From contig NZ_CP069526.1 in assembly GCF_016889705.1 (NCBI RefSeq), forward strand, positions 5,766,001 to 5,830,000: DNA of 64,000 bases, in the 5' to 3' direction. The notes under the pieces were generated by a model. The model searched no databases. It saw only the letters and a program-made list of their open reading frames with translations, and was not told where the DNA came from. Every line of letters begins with the position of its first letter. Position 1 is the stretch's first letter. This document shows, in pieces, positions 46,330-55,352 of this stretch. This DNA comes from Amycolatopsis sp. FDAARGOS 1241 (GTDB lineage Bacteria > Actinomycetota > Actinomycetes > Mycobacteriales > Pseudonocardiaceae). Made by a program: the position numbers and the translations under genes.

Positions 46330-47190
46330 TCAGAGCGAGGGCGGGATCTCCGCGGAGTCGGTGAGGCGCAGCTTGCGGCGAGCGCGCTGGAAGAACGTGG
46401 TGCGGCCCAGCCGGACCACGCGGGCGGCGCTGGGCCGGGCGCAGAGTTCGATGCGCTCGCCCGGTTCGACGTACGCCTCGACGATGCCGTCGACCTCCAC
46501 CGCGAGGCTGCCGCTGCTCGGCAGGACCTCGAGGGCGAGCGTGTCGTGCACGGACAGCACGACACCGCGGCCGTAGGCGGAGTGCGGGGCGGCCGGCGTG
46601 ACGAGCAGCGCCTCCACGGCGGGGCTCGTGATCGGCCCGCCGGCGGAGAAGCTGTAAGCGGTGGACCCGGTGGGCGTGGCGACGATGACCGCGTCGGCCG
46701 CGTAGCTCACGAACTGCTCTTCGTTCACCCGCACCGCGACGAGCGCGCCACCGTCGCCGGGGACGCGGACCACGGCCACGTCGTTGAACGCGGTCACCCT
46801 CTTGCCGCCGATCGTCGCATCGACGGCAAGACGGGGTTCGACGGTGAACTCGTGCGCGTCGATCGCCGACAGCGCACCCGGCAGGTCGGGCACGTCGACC
46901 TCGGCGAGGAAGCCGAGCTTGCCGAGGTTCACACCGAGCACCGGCGCGTGCTTGCCGTCGGCCAGGCGCATCGCGCGCAGCATCGTACCGTCGCCGCCGA
47001 GGCTCACCAGCAGGTCGGACTGGGTGGCGAGCTCCTCGGCCGACACACCGACAGCCTTGCAGTCGAGCCGCACGATCTCTTCCGCGATCCCGAGGACCTT
47101 GATCCCGCGGTTCGCGGCCCACCCGAGGACGGCCTCAACCGCCGGGGCGGAGTCCCGTTTCGGGTGCAGTACCAAACCGGCCGAATGCAT
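46330..47190 (-). CDS. nadK: NAD kinase
   Basis: 286 residues. The hallmark GGDGT occurs in LVSLGGDGTMLRAMRLADG, followed by GVNLGKLGFLAEV, NDVAVVR and the NAD-binding TPTGSTAYSFSAGGPITSP. It makes NADP from NAD and ATP. ATG 47190 gives the usual N-terminus (GLVLHPKRD). It probably is a second copy beside the housekeeping gene normally found near recN, as no housekeeping neighbours are present; that is inference. It is divergent from the alditol oxidase with 86 bp between starts. Confidence 0.92.
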   Translation of the reverse strand: MHSAGLVLHPKRDSAPAVEAVLGWAANRGIKVLGIAEEIVRLDCKAVGVSAEELATQSDLLVSLGGDGTMLRAMRLADGKHAPVLGVNLGKLGFLAEVDVPDLPGALSAIDAHEFTVEPRLAVDATIGGKRVTAFNDVAVVRVPGDGGALVAVRVNEEQFVSYAADAVIVATPTGSTAYSFSAGGPITSPAVEALLVTPAAPHSAYGRGVVLSVHDTLALEVLPSSGSLAVEVDGIVEAYVEPGERIELCARPSAARVVRLGRTTFFQRARRKLRLTDSAEIPPSL

Positions 47191-47276
47191 TTCAGAGCTC
47201 TGTGAGTTCGGGAAGCATGGGGCCAAGTCTGCCCGGATCCGCCGCCTTTGGCGAACCCGGCCTAGGCTGGGCGTTC

Positions 47277-48560
47277 GTGATCGACAGTGCGCGCGCCAAC
47301 TGGGCCGGAAACCTCACCTACGGGGCCGCCGGCGTCCTGACCCCACGGTCGCTCGACGAAGCCCGGGAGCTCGTCACGGGCGCCGAGCGGGTCAAGGCGC
47401 TGGGCAGCCGGCACAGCTTCAACGACGTCGCCGACACCCCGGGCCTGCTGCTCGACCTGTCGGGGCTCGACCTCCCGGTGACGATCGACGCGGCGGCGGC
47501 CACCGTGACGCTCGGCGGCGCCGCCCGCTACGGCGACGTCGTGCGGCAGCTGGACGAGGCCGGGTTCGCCCTGGAGAACCTCGCGTCGCTGCCGCACATC
47601 ACGGTCGCGGGCAGCGTCGCCACGGGCACCCACGGCTCGGGCGAACGCCACCCCGGCCTCGCCGCGGCCGTGTCCGCCGTCGAACTGCTCACCGCCGACG
47701 GTTCGCTGCACAGCTTTTGCCGCGGTGACATCGACTTCGCCGGTGTCGTCGTCGGCGTCGGCGCGCTCGGCGTCCTCACCCGGCTGACGCTCGATCTGGT
47801 CCCGGCGTTCTCCGTGCGCCAGGACGTGTACGACGCCCTGCCGTGGCCGGCCGCGCTGGCGCACTTCGACGAGATCCAGGCGGCGGGCTACAGCGTCAGC
47901 CTGTTCACCAACTGGGCCCGCGACGTGGTCGACCAGGTGTGGCTGAAGAACCGTGTGCTGCGCTCTGCTTCCGGCGGCTCCCTGCCGGGTGCCGAGCCAC
48001 CGGGCTCTCTCTTCGGCGCCGTCCCCGCCGACGGCCCCCGCCACCCCGCCCACGCGGCCGGTGTCGCGGCCGGCAACACCACCGAACAGCGCGGCGTTCC
48101 AGGCCCTTGGTACGACCGCCTCCCCCATTTCCGCCTCGGCTTCACCCCGAGCGTGGGCGCCGAACTGCAGACGGAGTACTTCGTGCCGCGCGCGCACGCC
48201 GCCGCGGCCTTCGAAGCCCTGCGCGGTATCGGCGACCGCATCGCCGAGCTCCTGCTCGTCTCCGAAATCCGCACCGTCGCGTCCGACGACCGCTGGCTCA
48301 GCCCGACCACCGCCGGCGACCGCGTCGCGCTGCACTTCACCTGGTTACCGCGCCAGTCCGAAGTCGAGGCTCTTCTGCCACTCATCGAAGCCCGCCTCGC
48401 CCCCTTCGCCCCGCGTCCCCACTGGGGAAAGCTCTTCCACGGCGAAGCACTCGACCTGGCCTACCCGCGCCTGCCCGCCTTCCGCACCCTGGCCACTCGC
48501 ATCGACCCGACGGGCAAGTTCCGCAACGCGTTCCTCGACCGGCACGTCTTCGCCGGCTGA
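47277..48560 (+). CDS. aldO: Alditol oxidase (FAD-linked, AldO-like)
   Basis: 427 residues: the FAD domain has GSRHSFND with His46, exactly the position of the covalent FAD histidine of Streptomyces coelicolor AldO, and SVATGTHGSG. The C-terminal part (LPHFRLGFTPSVGAELQTEYFVPR, EIRTVASDDRWLSP, ARPHWGKLFH) is also AldO-like. It oxidises the terminal carbon of xylitol, sorbitol or similar polyols to aldoses with release of hydrogen peroxide. The match at His46 supports GTG 47277 as the start rather than the in-frame 47202. It is probably cytosolic. Confidence 0.92.
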   Translation: MIDSARANWAGNLTYGAAGVLTPRSLDEARELVTGAERVKALGSRHSFNDVADTPGLLLDLSGLDLPVTIDAAAATVTLGGAARYGDVVRQLDEAGFALENLASLPHITVAGSVATGTHGSGERHPGLAAAVSAVELLTADGSLHSFCRGDIDFAGVVVGVGALGVLTRLTLDLVPAFSVRQDVYDALPWPAALAHFDEIQAAGYSVSLFTNWARDVVDQVWLKNRVLRSASGGSLPGAEPPGSLFGAVPADGPRHPAHAAGVAAGNTTEQRGVPGPWYDRLPHFRLGFTPSVGAELQTEYFVPRAHAAAAFEALRGIGDRIAELLLVSEIRTVASDDRWLSPTTAGDRVALHFTWLPRQSEVEALLPLIEARLAPFAPRPHWGKLFHGEALDLAYPRLPAFRTLATRIDPTGKFRNAFLDRHVFAG

Positions 48561-48707
48561 TCACCTCCTGACCGGTCCGGCCGCGACCGGCGTCGGCTGT
48601 TGCCCACAGTGCCTTCACCCGCGTCCGAGCGACGCGGGTGCATCGCCATGCGCCCCGCCCCGCGCTGAGTTCGCCTGATCACACCGCCAAGCGGTACCCG
48701 GCGTATG

Positions 48708-48732
48708 CAACTATTGTCAACGACGGTAGTTG
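48708..48732. promoter_or_regulatory. Inverted repeat CAACTA-N13-TAGTTG
   Basis: The 6-bp arms (48708-48713 and 48727-48732) flank an AT-richer centre 24 bp before the MFS start at 48756. This is a plausible site for a MarR/TetR-type regulator encoded elsewhere. Confidence 0.35.
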
Positions 48733-48755
48733 TCCACGCATCAGGGGGAAGTCCC

Positions 48756-49931
48756 GTGCCGCTCGCCCTGCTCGCGCTGGCCATCGGCGCGTTCGGCATC
48801 GGCACGACGGAGTTCGTCATCGCGGGGTTGTTGCCCGAGGTGGCCGCCGACTTCGGCGTGTCCATCCCCGCCGCGGGGTGGCTGATCACGGGGTACGCGC
48901 TCGGCGTCGCGGCCGGCGCGCTGCCGATGACCGCCCTCGGCACGCGCATGCGCCGCAAGCACCTGCTCACGCTGCTGATGGCGGTGTTCATCGCCGGCAA
49001 CGCGCTGTCGGCGCTGGCCCCCGCCTACGGCGTGCTCGTGGTCGGCCGGATCGTCGCCGCCCTCACGCACGGCGCGTTCTTCGGCGTCGGCGCCGTCGTG
49101 GCGGCCGACCTCGTGAAACCGGAGAAGAAGGCCAGCGCGATCGCGCTCATGTTCACCGGCCTCACGCTCGCCAACGTCCTCGGCGTGCCGATGGGCACCT
49201 TCCTCGGCCAGGGCCTCGGCTGGCGCGCCACGTTCTGGGTCGTCGCCGGGCTCGGGGTGCTCGGCCTGATCGGAGTCGCCGCGCTCGTGCCCGACACGCC
49301 GCGCCCCGAGGGCGCGCGCATCACCGCGGAGTTCGCCGTGTTCCGCCACGCCCGCGTGTGGCTCGCGATCGGCACGACGATCCTCGGGTTCGGGGGCGTC
49401 CTCGCGAGCTTCACCTACATCGCGCCCTTGATGACCGACGTCGCCGGCCTGCCCGCGAGTGCCGTCAGCTGGCTGCTCGTGCTGTTCGGCGTCGGCCTCG
49501 TGCTCGGCAACCTGCTCGGCGGCAAGTTCGCCGACCGCGCGCTCATGCCGACGATGTACACGGTGCTCGTCGCGCTCGCGGTGGTCCTGGCGGTGTTCGC
49601 CTTCACCGCCCACGCGGCCGTGCCCGCGATCGTCACGCTGTTCCTGCTCGGCGGGTTCGGGTTCGCGACCGTGCCGCCGCTGCAGATGCGGATGCTGGCC
49701 AGTGCGGAAGCCGCCCCCACGGTCGCCTCGGCGGTGAACATCGGCGCCTTCAACCTCGGCAACGCGCTCGTCGCCTGGCTCGGCGGCGTCGTCATCGCCG
49801 CCGGCTACGGCTACGCCTCGACCAACTGGGTCGGGGCCGCCATGACAGTCGCCGCCCTGGCGCTGGCCGTCGCTTCGGGCACGCTCGACCGCCGCGGGGC
49901 GAAGCGCCCGGCACCGGTGCCGGCGCACTGA
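48756..49931 (+). CDS. MFS exporter, DHA1 (AraJ/chloramphenicol-efflux type)
   Basis: 391 residues, 12 hydrophobic segments. The N-terminus LAIGAFGIGTTEFVIAGLLPEVAADFGVS is the signature of the YdhP/AraJ/CmlR subgroup, followed by GWLITGYALGVAAGALPMTA and the loop 2-3 motif GTRMRRKHLL. It probably expels small hydrophobic compounds or sugars in exchange for protons. GTG 48756 follows AGGGGGAAG. It converges with the F420 oxidoreductase gene over a strong hairpin. Confidence 0.88.
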   Translation: MPLALLALAIGAFGIGTTEFVIAGLLPEVAADFGVSIPAAGWLITGYALGVAAGALPMTALGTRMRRKHLLTLLMAVFIAGNALSALAPAYGVLVVGRIVAALTHGAFFGVGAVVAADLVKPEKKASAIALMFTGLTLANVLGVPMGTFLGQGLGWRATFWVVAGLGVLGLIGVAALVPDTPRPEGARITAEFAVFRHARVWLAIGTTILGFGGVLASFTYIAPLMTDVAGLPASAVSWLLVLFGVGLVLGNLLGGKFADRALMPTMYTVLVALAVVLAVFAFTAHAAVPAIVTLFLLGGFGFATVPPLQMRMLASAEAAPTVASAVNIGAFNLGNALVAWLGGVVIAAGYGYASTNWVGAAMTVAALALAVASGTLDRRGAKRPAPVPAH

Positions 49932-49941
49932 CCACTGTGGA

Positions 49942-49976
49942 CGGTGGGGGCCTGGCCACACGCCAGGCCCCCACCG
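49942..49976. terminator. Strong bidirectional terminator
   Basis: A 15-bp perfect stem, CGGTGGGGGCCTGGC (49942-49956), with its complement at 49962-49976 and a CACAC loop. It lies between the convergent stops at 49931 and 49980. Confidence 0.8.
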
Positions 49977-49979
49977 CGG

Positions 49980-50978
49980 TCACACCAGCTTGCGCAGCTT
50001 CGGCAGGATCTCGGTGCCGTAGGCCTTGAGGAACCGCTCCTGGTCCGGCCCGGGGGCGTGGAACACCAGGTGCGTGAAGCCCAGGTCGAGGTAGCGCTTG
50101 ATCGCCGCCACGTGCTCGTCCGGGTCGGACGACACGATGAAGCGGCTCGCGGCCCGCTCGATCGGCAGCGCGTCGGCCAGCCGCTGCATCTCGACCGGAT
50201 CCTCCACGCCCGTCTTCTCCTCCGGCTTCAGCGCGAGCGCACCCCAGAACCGCGTGTCCTGCAGCGCGCGCCCGGCGTCGGCGTCGAAGGACACCTTGAC
50301 CTCGATCATCAGGTCGACGTCACCGATCGCGCGACCCGACTGCTCCACGCCTTCGCGCACGGCGGGCAGCAGCGTGTCCGTGTACAGCGACGGCGCCTTG
50401 CCGCTCGTGGTGATGAAGCCGTCACCGCGACGGCCGGCCAGGCGCGTGGCCGCCGGGCCGGACCCCGCGATGTACAGCGGGACCGGGACGTCGGGACGGT
50501 CGTAGACGGTGGCCTTCTCGGTGCGGTAGTACGTGCCCTCGAAGTCCACCCGCTCCTGGATCCACAACGTGCGGATGAGCTCGATCGCCTCCTTCAGCCG
50601 CCCGAACCGCACCTTCGGCTCCGGCCACTCGATGCCCAGCGGCGACTCGTTCATCGACTCGCCCGACCCGATGCCCAGCACCACCCGGCCCGGGAAGAGG
50701 CACCCGAGCGTCGCGAACGCCTGCGCCACCACCGCCGGGTGGTAGCGGAACGTCGGCGTCAGCACGCTCGTGCCGAGCACCACCCGCTGCGTCGCCGAGC
50801 CGAGTGCGCCGAGCCAGGGCAGCGCCGCGGGCGCGTGCCCGCCGTCGTGGCGCCACGGCTGCAGGTGGTCGCTCACGAACACCGAGTCGAACCCGTTCTC
50901 CTCGGCCAGCACGCCGTAGCGCAGCAGCTCGGCCGGCGCGAACTGCTCGGCCGACGCCTTGTACCCGAACCTCACCAT
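49980..50978 (-). CDS. F420-dependent LLM oxidoreductase, glucose-6-phosphate dehydrogenase (FGD)-like
   Basis: 332 residues very similar to mycobacterial Fgd1: N-terminal GYKASAEQFAP, SDHLQPWRHDGGHAP, LGTSVLTPTFRYHPAVVAQAFATL, GIGSGESMNE and HLVFHAPGPDQERFL. The LLM TIM barrel with the SDH/QPW F420 pocket is intact, so hydride exchange with F420 is confidently predicted. Whether the substrate is glucose-6-phosphate or a cluster-specific alcohol/aldehyde is open. It lies 15 bp downstream of a second LLM gene at the end of the amidohydrolase operon, which suggests that it may supply reduced F420 to its neighbour. Confidence 0.88.
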   Translation of the reverse strand: MVRFGYKASAEQFAPAELLRYGVLAEENGFDSVFVSDHLQPWRHDGGHAPAALPWLGALGSATQRVVLGTSVLTPTFRYHPAVVAQAFATLGCLFPGRVVLGIGSGESMNESPLGIEWPEPKVRFGRLKEAIELIRTLWIQERVDFEGTYYRTEKATVYDRPDVPVPLYIAGSGPAATRLAGRRGDGFITTSGKAPSLYTDTLLPAVREGVEQSGRAIGDVDLMIEVKVSFDADAGRALQDTRFWGALALKPEEKTGVEDPVEMQRLADALPIERAASRFIVSSDPDEHVAAIKRYLDLGFTHLVFHAPGPDQERFLKAYGTEILPKLRKLV

Positions 50979-50993
50979 GGACCTCGTCCTCTC

Positions 50994-51977
50994 TCAGACT
51001 CCCGCGTTCACCTTGCCGATGATCTCCGACCCCAGCAGCTCGATCTGATCGAACCACCGGTCGAACTTGAACCGGAAGTCGAACACCAGGTGCTCCACCC
51101 CTGTGGCGGCGAAGCGGTCGATCTCCTCCAGAGCATCTTGGGGGGTCCCGACGATGAGCTGACCTGAGAGATCCTTCACGGTCTCGAATCGGCCGGACGG
51201 CGGCTTGACCGCGAACTTTGCCTTGTTCGCCCAGGCCAGCAGGCCCGGGATGTTCACGTGTTTCACCGCCTCCTCGTACGTGCGCTCGATCGACGTGGGC
51301 GGGATCACGGCCACCGTCGGCGTCGTCCGGCCGGCCTGCTCCGACAGGTCCCGCATCGTCCGCACCCGCTTGTCGAGCGTGGCCATCGAGATGCGGCCCG
51401 GCATCCAGCCGTCGCAGAACTCCACCGCGAGCCGCGCCGACCGCGGTGTCGCGCCGCAATACCAGAACGGTACCCGCCCGCCGAGCGGCTTCGGCTCGAT
51501 CGAGACGTCGGTGAACGAGAAGTTCGCGTCCGAGTAGTCCACGTTGTTCTCGGTGAACACGCGCTTGAAAATCTCGGCGTTGGAGCGCACGAGCTCCACC
51601 CGATCGCGCTCACCCCATTCGATGGCTTCGAATTCGTGGTCGAACGTGCCGGCTCCGAAGCCGAGGATCACGCGCGGACCGAACAGCTGCGTCATCGTGC
51701 CCGTCATGAGCGCGGTGACGAGCGGGTGGCGGAACGGGATCAGCGAACCCGTGCCCAGTTCGATGCGCTCGGTCACCGCGCCGATCGCGGTGAGCGTGGT
51801 GAGCGCGTCGTAGAACGTGCGGTTGGGCTTTTCCATCTCGCCGTGCGGCTCGAACACCAGGTGGTCGCGCACCCACACCGAGTCGAACCCGGCCTTCTCG
51901 GCCATGATCGCACCCTGGAGCACGTTGTCGCGCGTGGCGTGCTCGCCGAAATGCGGGAGCAACAGTCCGAACTTCAT
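50994..51977 (-). CDS. LLM-class F420-dependent oxidoreductase
   Basis: 327 residues, luciferase-like TIM barrel: MKFGLLLPHFGEHATRDNVLQGAIMAEKAGFDSVWVRDHL, IELGTGSLIPFRHPLVTALM, VILGFGAGTFDHEFEA and FWYCGATPRSARLAVEFCDGWMPG. Typical of F420-using (less often FMN) enzymes that reduce or oxygenate ring systems. ATG 51977 overlaps the amidohydrolase stop by 4 bp (ATGA), a strong sign of a shared pathway. Confidence 0.88.
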   Translation of the reverse strand: MKFGLLLPHFGEHATRDNVLQGAIMAEKAGFDSVWVRDHLVFEPHGEMEKPNRTFYDALTTLTAIGAVTERIELGTGSLIPFRHPLVTALMTGTMTQLFGPRVILGFGAGTFDHEFEAIEWGERDRVELVRSNAEIFKRVFTENNVDYSDANFSFTDVSIEPKPLGGRVPFWYCGATPRSARLAVEFCDGWMPGRISMATLDKRVRTMRDLSEQAGRTTPTVAVIPPTSIERTYEEAVKHVNIPGLLAWANKAKFAVKPPSGRFETVKDLSGQLIVGTPQDALEEIDRFAATGVEHLVFDFRFKFDRWFDQIELLGSEIIGKVNAGV

Positions 51978-53365
51978 GCGTTCTGCACCTTTCCTGACAC
52001 CGCCTGCTTGCCGTGCCCGGCCTCGCCGGTCACCTTGCCGTGCGCGAACACCTCGGTGCCGCGCACGTAGGTCTGCTCGATCGCGGCCGTGAGCTGCCGG
52101 CCGTCGTACGGGGTCCAGCCGATCTTCGACAGCACGCCTTCGTTGGTGATCGTCCACGGCGCGTCGAGGTCCGCGATCACGAAGTCCGCGTCGCAGCCCG
52201 GGGTCAGCGCACCCTTCACGCCCGACAGACCGAACTTGCCCGCCGGCGCACCGGCCACCAGCTCCACCGCGCGGTCGAGGGTGAGCAGGCCCTTGTTCAC
52301 CGCGTCGAGCGTGAGCGGGTAGAAGTACTGGATGCCGGGTGTGCCCGTGTGCGAGCTCCACATCTTCGTCCAGCCGATCTCCTTCTCCTCGCGCGTGTGC
52401 GGCGCGTGGTCGGAGGAGAACATGTCGATCGTGCCGTCGCGCAGGCCGTCCCACACGGCTTCGCGGCCGTCGTCGGGCACCCAGTAGGACAGCGCGTACG
52501 GACCGAGCTTCTCGACGTCGTCCCAAGTGGACAGGAACGGCAGCCAGTGGTTCACCTCGCACGTCACGTCCACGCCGTGCTCACGCGCCCGGCGCACGGC
52601 CTCGACCGACCGGCGCGTCTGGATGTGCGCCAGGTGCACGGGGCACCCCGACGCCTCGGCCAGCCGCAGCACGACCTCGATCGCGGTGTCCCAGATGACC
52701 CCGTTGCGCGCGGCGTAGGCCGACGCGTACCCCTGCGGCGTGTTCTCCCCGCGCGCCAGGTACTCCCCTTCGATGTAGTCCATCAGGGACTGGTCGTGCG
52801 GATGGATGATGAACCGCTTGCCCGTCTTGGCGATCGTGTCCATCATGCGCAGCAGGTCGCCGTGCCCGTGCATGCCGGTACCCGCCGGGTGGGGGTAGGT
52901 GCGGCCGGTGTCCACGACCATGTAGATCTTGTAGGCGTTCACGCCCATCGCCGCCATCGGCGCGATCTCGTCGGGACGGGTGGCCGCCGGGTTGTGGTTC
53001 CAGTCCACGATGGACTTCTCTGCGTAGAGGTCGAACACCTCGCGCAGCGTCTGCGCCGTGGTGGTCGGCGGGTTCAGGTTCGGCATCCCGAAGATCGTCG
53101 TGACGCCGCCCGCGGCCGCCTGCAGCGACGTGGTGTGGATGTCCTCCTTGTGCGTGAACCCGGGTTCGCGCGTGTGCACGTGGACGTCGACCATGCCCGG
53201 CAGCACCAGCTTCCCGGTGGCGTCGACCGTGCGCCCGACGTCGGCCACCTCGACCGAGCCCGCGACGACGCCGACGACCTTGCCCTCGTTCACCAGCAGG
53301 TCGCCGTCGACGGCACCGCTGGGCAACTGCACGCGGCCACCGGCCACACGGAGATCGATGCTCAT
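51974..53365 (-). CDS. Dihydropyrimidinase/dihydroorotase-like cyclic amidohydrolase
   Basis: 463 residues, amidohydrolase TIM barrel. Metal ligands are seen in DVHVHTREPG (His-x-His), the probable carbamylated Lys in AYKIYMVV, later His in IIHPHD and HLAHIQ, and Asp in SSDHAPHTREEKE. The HTREPG variant is seen in dihydroorotase and allantoinase relatives. It should open a cyclic amide such as a dihydropyrimidine, hydantoin or allantoin-like ring. ATG 53365 overlaps the hydrolase stop by 4 bp and its own stop overlaps the LLM gene, so four genes form a coupled unit. Confidence 0.88.
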   Translation of the reverse strand: MSIDLRVAGGRVQLPSGAVDGDLLVNEGKVVGVVAGSVEVADVGRTVDATGKLVLPGMVDVHVHTREPGFTHKEDIHTTSLQAAAGGVTTIFGMPNLNPPTTTAQTLREVFDLYAEKSIVDWNHNPAATRPDEIAPMAAMGVNAYKIYMVVDTGRTYPHPAGTGMHGHGDLLRMMDTIAKTGKRFIIHPHDQSLMDYIEGEYLARGENTPQGYASAYAARNGVIWDTAIEVVLRLAEASGCPVHLAHIQTRRSVEAVRRAREHGVDVTCEVNHWLPFLSTWDDVEKLGPYALSYWVPDDGREAVWDGLRDGTIDMFSSDHAPHTREEKEIGWTKMWSSHTGTPGIQYFYPLTLDAVNKGLLTLDRAVELVAGAPAGKFGLSGVKGALTPGCDADFVIADLDAPWTITNEGVLSKIGWTPYDGRQLTAAIEQTYVRGTEVFAHGKVTGEAGHGKQAVSGKVQNA

Positions 53366-54306
53366 TCCGTCACCTCCAGAACGACGGGGTGCTGCCCCGG
53401 CTTGCTCGACCGCACGACCACGTCGGCCGGGCGGAGGTACTGCTCGAACCACGCGACGATGCGCGGCGTCGTCGCGGTCCAGTACTTGTCGTACGCGGCG
53501 TAGTGGCTCGTGTGCCGCTGCATGATCAGTTCCTTCGGCCCGCGGGCGGCTTCGTAGATCCGCTCCGCGTGGTCGGTCGGTGTGGTGGCGTCGTTCTCCA
53601 CGCCGATCACGAGCAGCGGTGTGTCCAGCGTCGCGGCCGCCTCGGCCGGGCGGTAGGCGATGATCTCCTCCGCCGCGGTGAGCCGCACCTGCTTCGGCAC
53701 CCGTCCGTCCACGTCGGACTTGACGCTGGTGGCCCGGCGCTCCGACGTCGGCACCATGATCTCCTCGCGCGGGTTCACGAGCCGGCCGGTACCGTGCAAC
53801 GTGCGCTCGCGCCGATCGGCCGCCAGCTCCGCCAGGAAGTCGAGCCACTGGTACTCGCTGCGCATGCGGTGCAGCCAGTCGCCGCCGTCGGCCACGGGCA
53901 GCTGGCTCACCGCCGCCCGCACGCGCGGATCGACCGAAGCCAGCAGGACCGCGTTGCCCCCGCCCGTGCCGCCGCTGCCGAACACGCCGATGCAGTCGGG
54001 CAGCACGTCGGAGCGCGCTTCGGCGTAGGTGACGGCGCTGCGCAGGTCGGCCAGCTGCCGGGCCGGCGAGAGCAGTTCCGGATCGCCCTCGGAGCCGCCG
54101 AACCCGCGGTAGTCGAACACCAGCACCGCGAACCCCGCGTCGGTGAGCGCCTGGTGGTAGCGGACGTAGAGCTTCGCGTCCTTCAGCCCCAGCCAGCCGG
54201 GGCCCTGCACGACGACGCGGTAGGGGCCCGCCCCGTCGTCCGGGGTGCGCCACAGGCCGCTGATGCGCTCGCCGTCGCTGAACCAGGAGACCTCGTCAGT
54301 TCTCAT
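53362..54306 (-). CDS. Alpha/beta hydrolase, FrsA/acetylxylan-esterase-like
   Basis: 314 residues. The core has VVVQGPGWLGLKDAK, VLVFDYRGFGGSEGD, the elbow region CIGVFGSGGTGGGNAV and the acid/His region VIGVENDATTPTDHAERIYEAA...SHYAAY. The elbow is unusual: where a G-x-S-x-G nucleophile is expected the sequence reads G-S-G-G-T-G, so the nucleophile identity is uncertain. ATG 54306 begins the conserved part; the upstream extension to 54384 is less likely. First gene of the amidohydrolase-LLM operon, 148 bp downstream of gntR. Confidence 0.82.
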   Translation of the reverse strand: MRTDEVSWFSDGERISGLWRTPDDGAGPYRVVVQGPGWLGLKDAKLYVRYHQALTDAGFAVLVFDYRGFGGSEGDPELLSPARQLADLRSAVTYAEARSDVLPDCIGVFGSGGTGGGNAVLLASVDPRVRAAVSQLPVADGGDWLHRMRSEYQWLDFLAELAADRRERTLHGTGRLVNPREEIMVPTSERRATSVKSDVDGRVPKQVRLTAAEEIIAYRPAEAAATLDTPLLVIGVENDATTPTDHAERIYEAARGPKELIMQRHTSHYAAYDKYWTATTPRIVAWFEQYLRPADVVVRSSKPGQHPVVLEVTE

Positions 54307-54454
54307 GCCGTTTCCGTTCACTCCTGCCCGCCGGTTTCCGGGCAGGGGGTACCTGCCCGGCGATCCGGCCGGGTTGACGAACACGTTTTCGGGCCACCGC
54401 GATTCACGCGGTGCAGAATTGTTTTCCAGCGCGGTTTTCGGGTTGTGCGGTCCG

Positions 54455-55228
54455 TCAGGCGGGGAATTCGCTGTCGGGTTCGCGATCGCTTTCGCCGGAA
54501 AGGATCTTCGCGACGCCCTCGCTCACCTCGCGCAGGTGCTCGTGCAGCGCCGTCTCGGCCTTCTCGGCGTCACCGCGCTCCACGTGGTCCACGAGCGTGG
54601 TGTGCCGGCCGTGGTGGCTGCGGCGGCCCGAGACCCGCCAGCCGAGCAGGTACCGCCCGACGCTGCTGCGCAGGTCCTCGATCAGCTCCACGAGCCGCGG
54701 GTTGCGCTCGGCGTCGTAGAGCTCGCGGTAGAACCGCACCCGGACGTCGAGGAAGCCTTCGCCCTCTTCCTCGGAGTCCAGCACCTCCGCGCTCTTGCGC
54801 AGGCTGGCGATCCGCTCCGGGGTCATCGTCTTCATGGACTTGCGCAGCGCGTGGGTCTCGAGCAGGTCGCGCAGCTCGTAGATCTCGATGAGCTGCTCCG
54901 GCGTGAGCGTCTTGACCACGGCGCCGCGGCGCGGGTGGAACTCCACCAGCCCCTCGGCGTCGAGCCGCAGCAGCGCCGCCCGCACCGGGAGCCGGGAGAC
55001 CCCGATCGCGGTGGCGAGCGCCTCCTGCCGGAGGTGCTCCCCGGGGGCGAAAGCCCCGGACAGCAGCGCTTGGCGCAGCACTTCGTAGACCATGTCGCCG
55101 ATCGACCGGTAACCGCTCGACAACCGCGACACAACCTCGTCGAAGCTGGCGCGGCCGGTGATCCCGGAACCCTCACCGGCGCCGCTGCCCGTGCCCCCGC
55201 CGGCTCCGCCGGACTGACGCTGAGCCAT
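54455..55228 (-). CDS. GntR-family regulator, FCD subfamily, of the aldolase/ABC/amidohydrolase cluster
   Basis: 257 residues: a Gly/Ser-rich tail (1-25), winged HTH (about 38-105; VLRQALLSGAFAPGEHLRQEALATAIGVSRLPVRAALLRLDAEGL) and FCD domain (about 110-235) with RVRFYRELYDAERN, HHGRHTTLVDHVERGD and LHEHLREV. It sits in the middle of the leftward cluster, with a CCTGGATCCA palindrome 77 bp upstream. The same motif occurs before the permease and aldolase genes, so it probably represses all three transcripts. Confidence 0.9.
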   Translation of the reverse strand: MAQRQSGGAGGGTGSGAGEGSGITGRASFDEVVSRLSSGYRSIGDMVYEVLRQALLSGAFAPGEHLRQEALATAIGVSRLPVRAALLRLDAEGLVEFHPRRGAVVKTLTPEQLIEIYELRDLLETHALRKSMKTMTPERIASLRKSAEVLDSEEEGEGFLDVRVRFYRELYDAERNPRLVELIEDLRSSVGRYLLGWRVSGRRSHHGRHTTLVDHVERGDAEKAETALHEHLREVSEGVAKILSGESDREPDSEFPA

Positions 55229-55304
55229 CGTGACTAGCCTCCCCTCGACCGGAGCACCCGGCCGTCAAGCGATTTCCGTTCGTCCAGGTAGACCGGACAA
55301 CCGT

Positions 55305-55320
55305 ATCCTGGATCCATTAT
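55305..55320. promoter_or_regulatory. CCTGGATCCAwT operator, site 1 of 3 (gntR promoter)
   Basis: ATCCTGGATCCATTAT, with the perfect TGGATCCA core at 55309-55316. It lies between the binding-protein stop (55353) and the gntR start (55228). Confidence 0.6.
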
Positions 55321-55352
55321 CGGACCGACCCGGCGAGCCGATCCCCCGCGGG

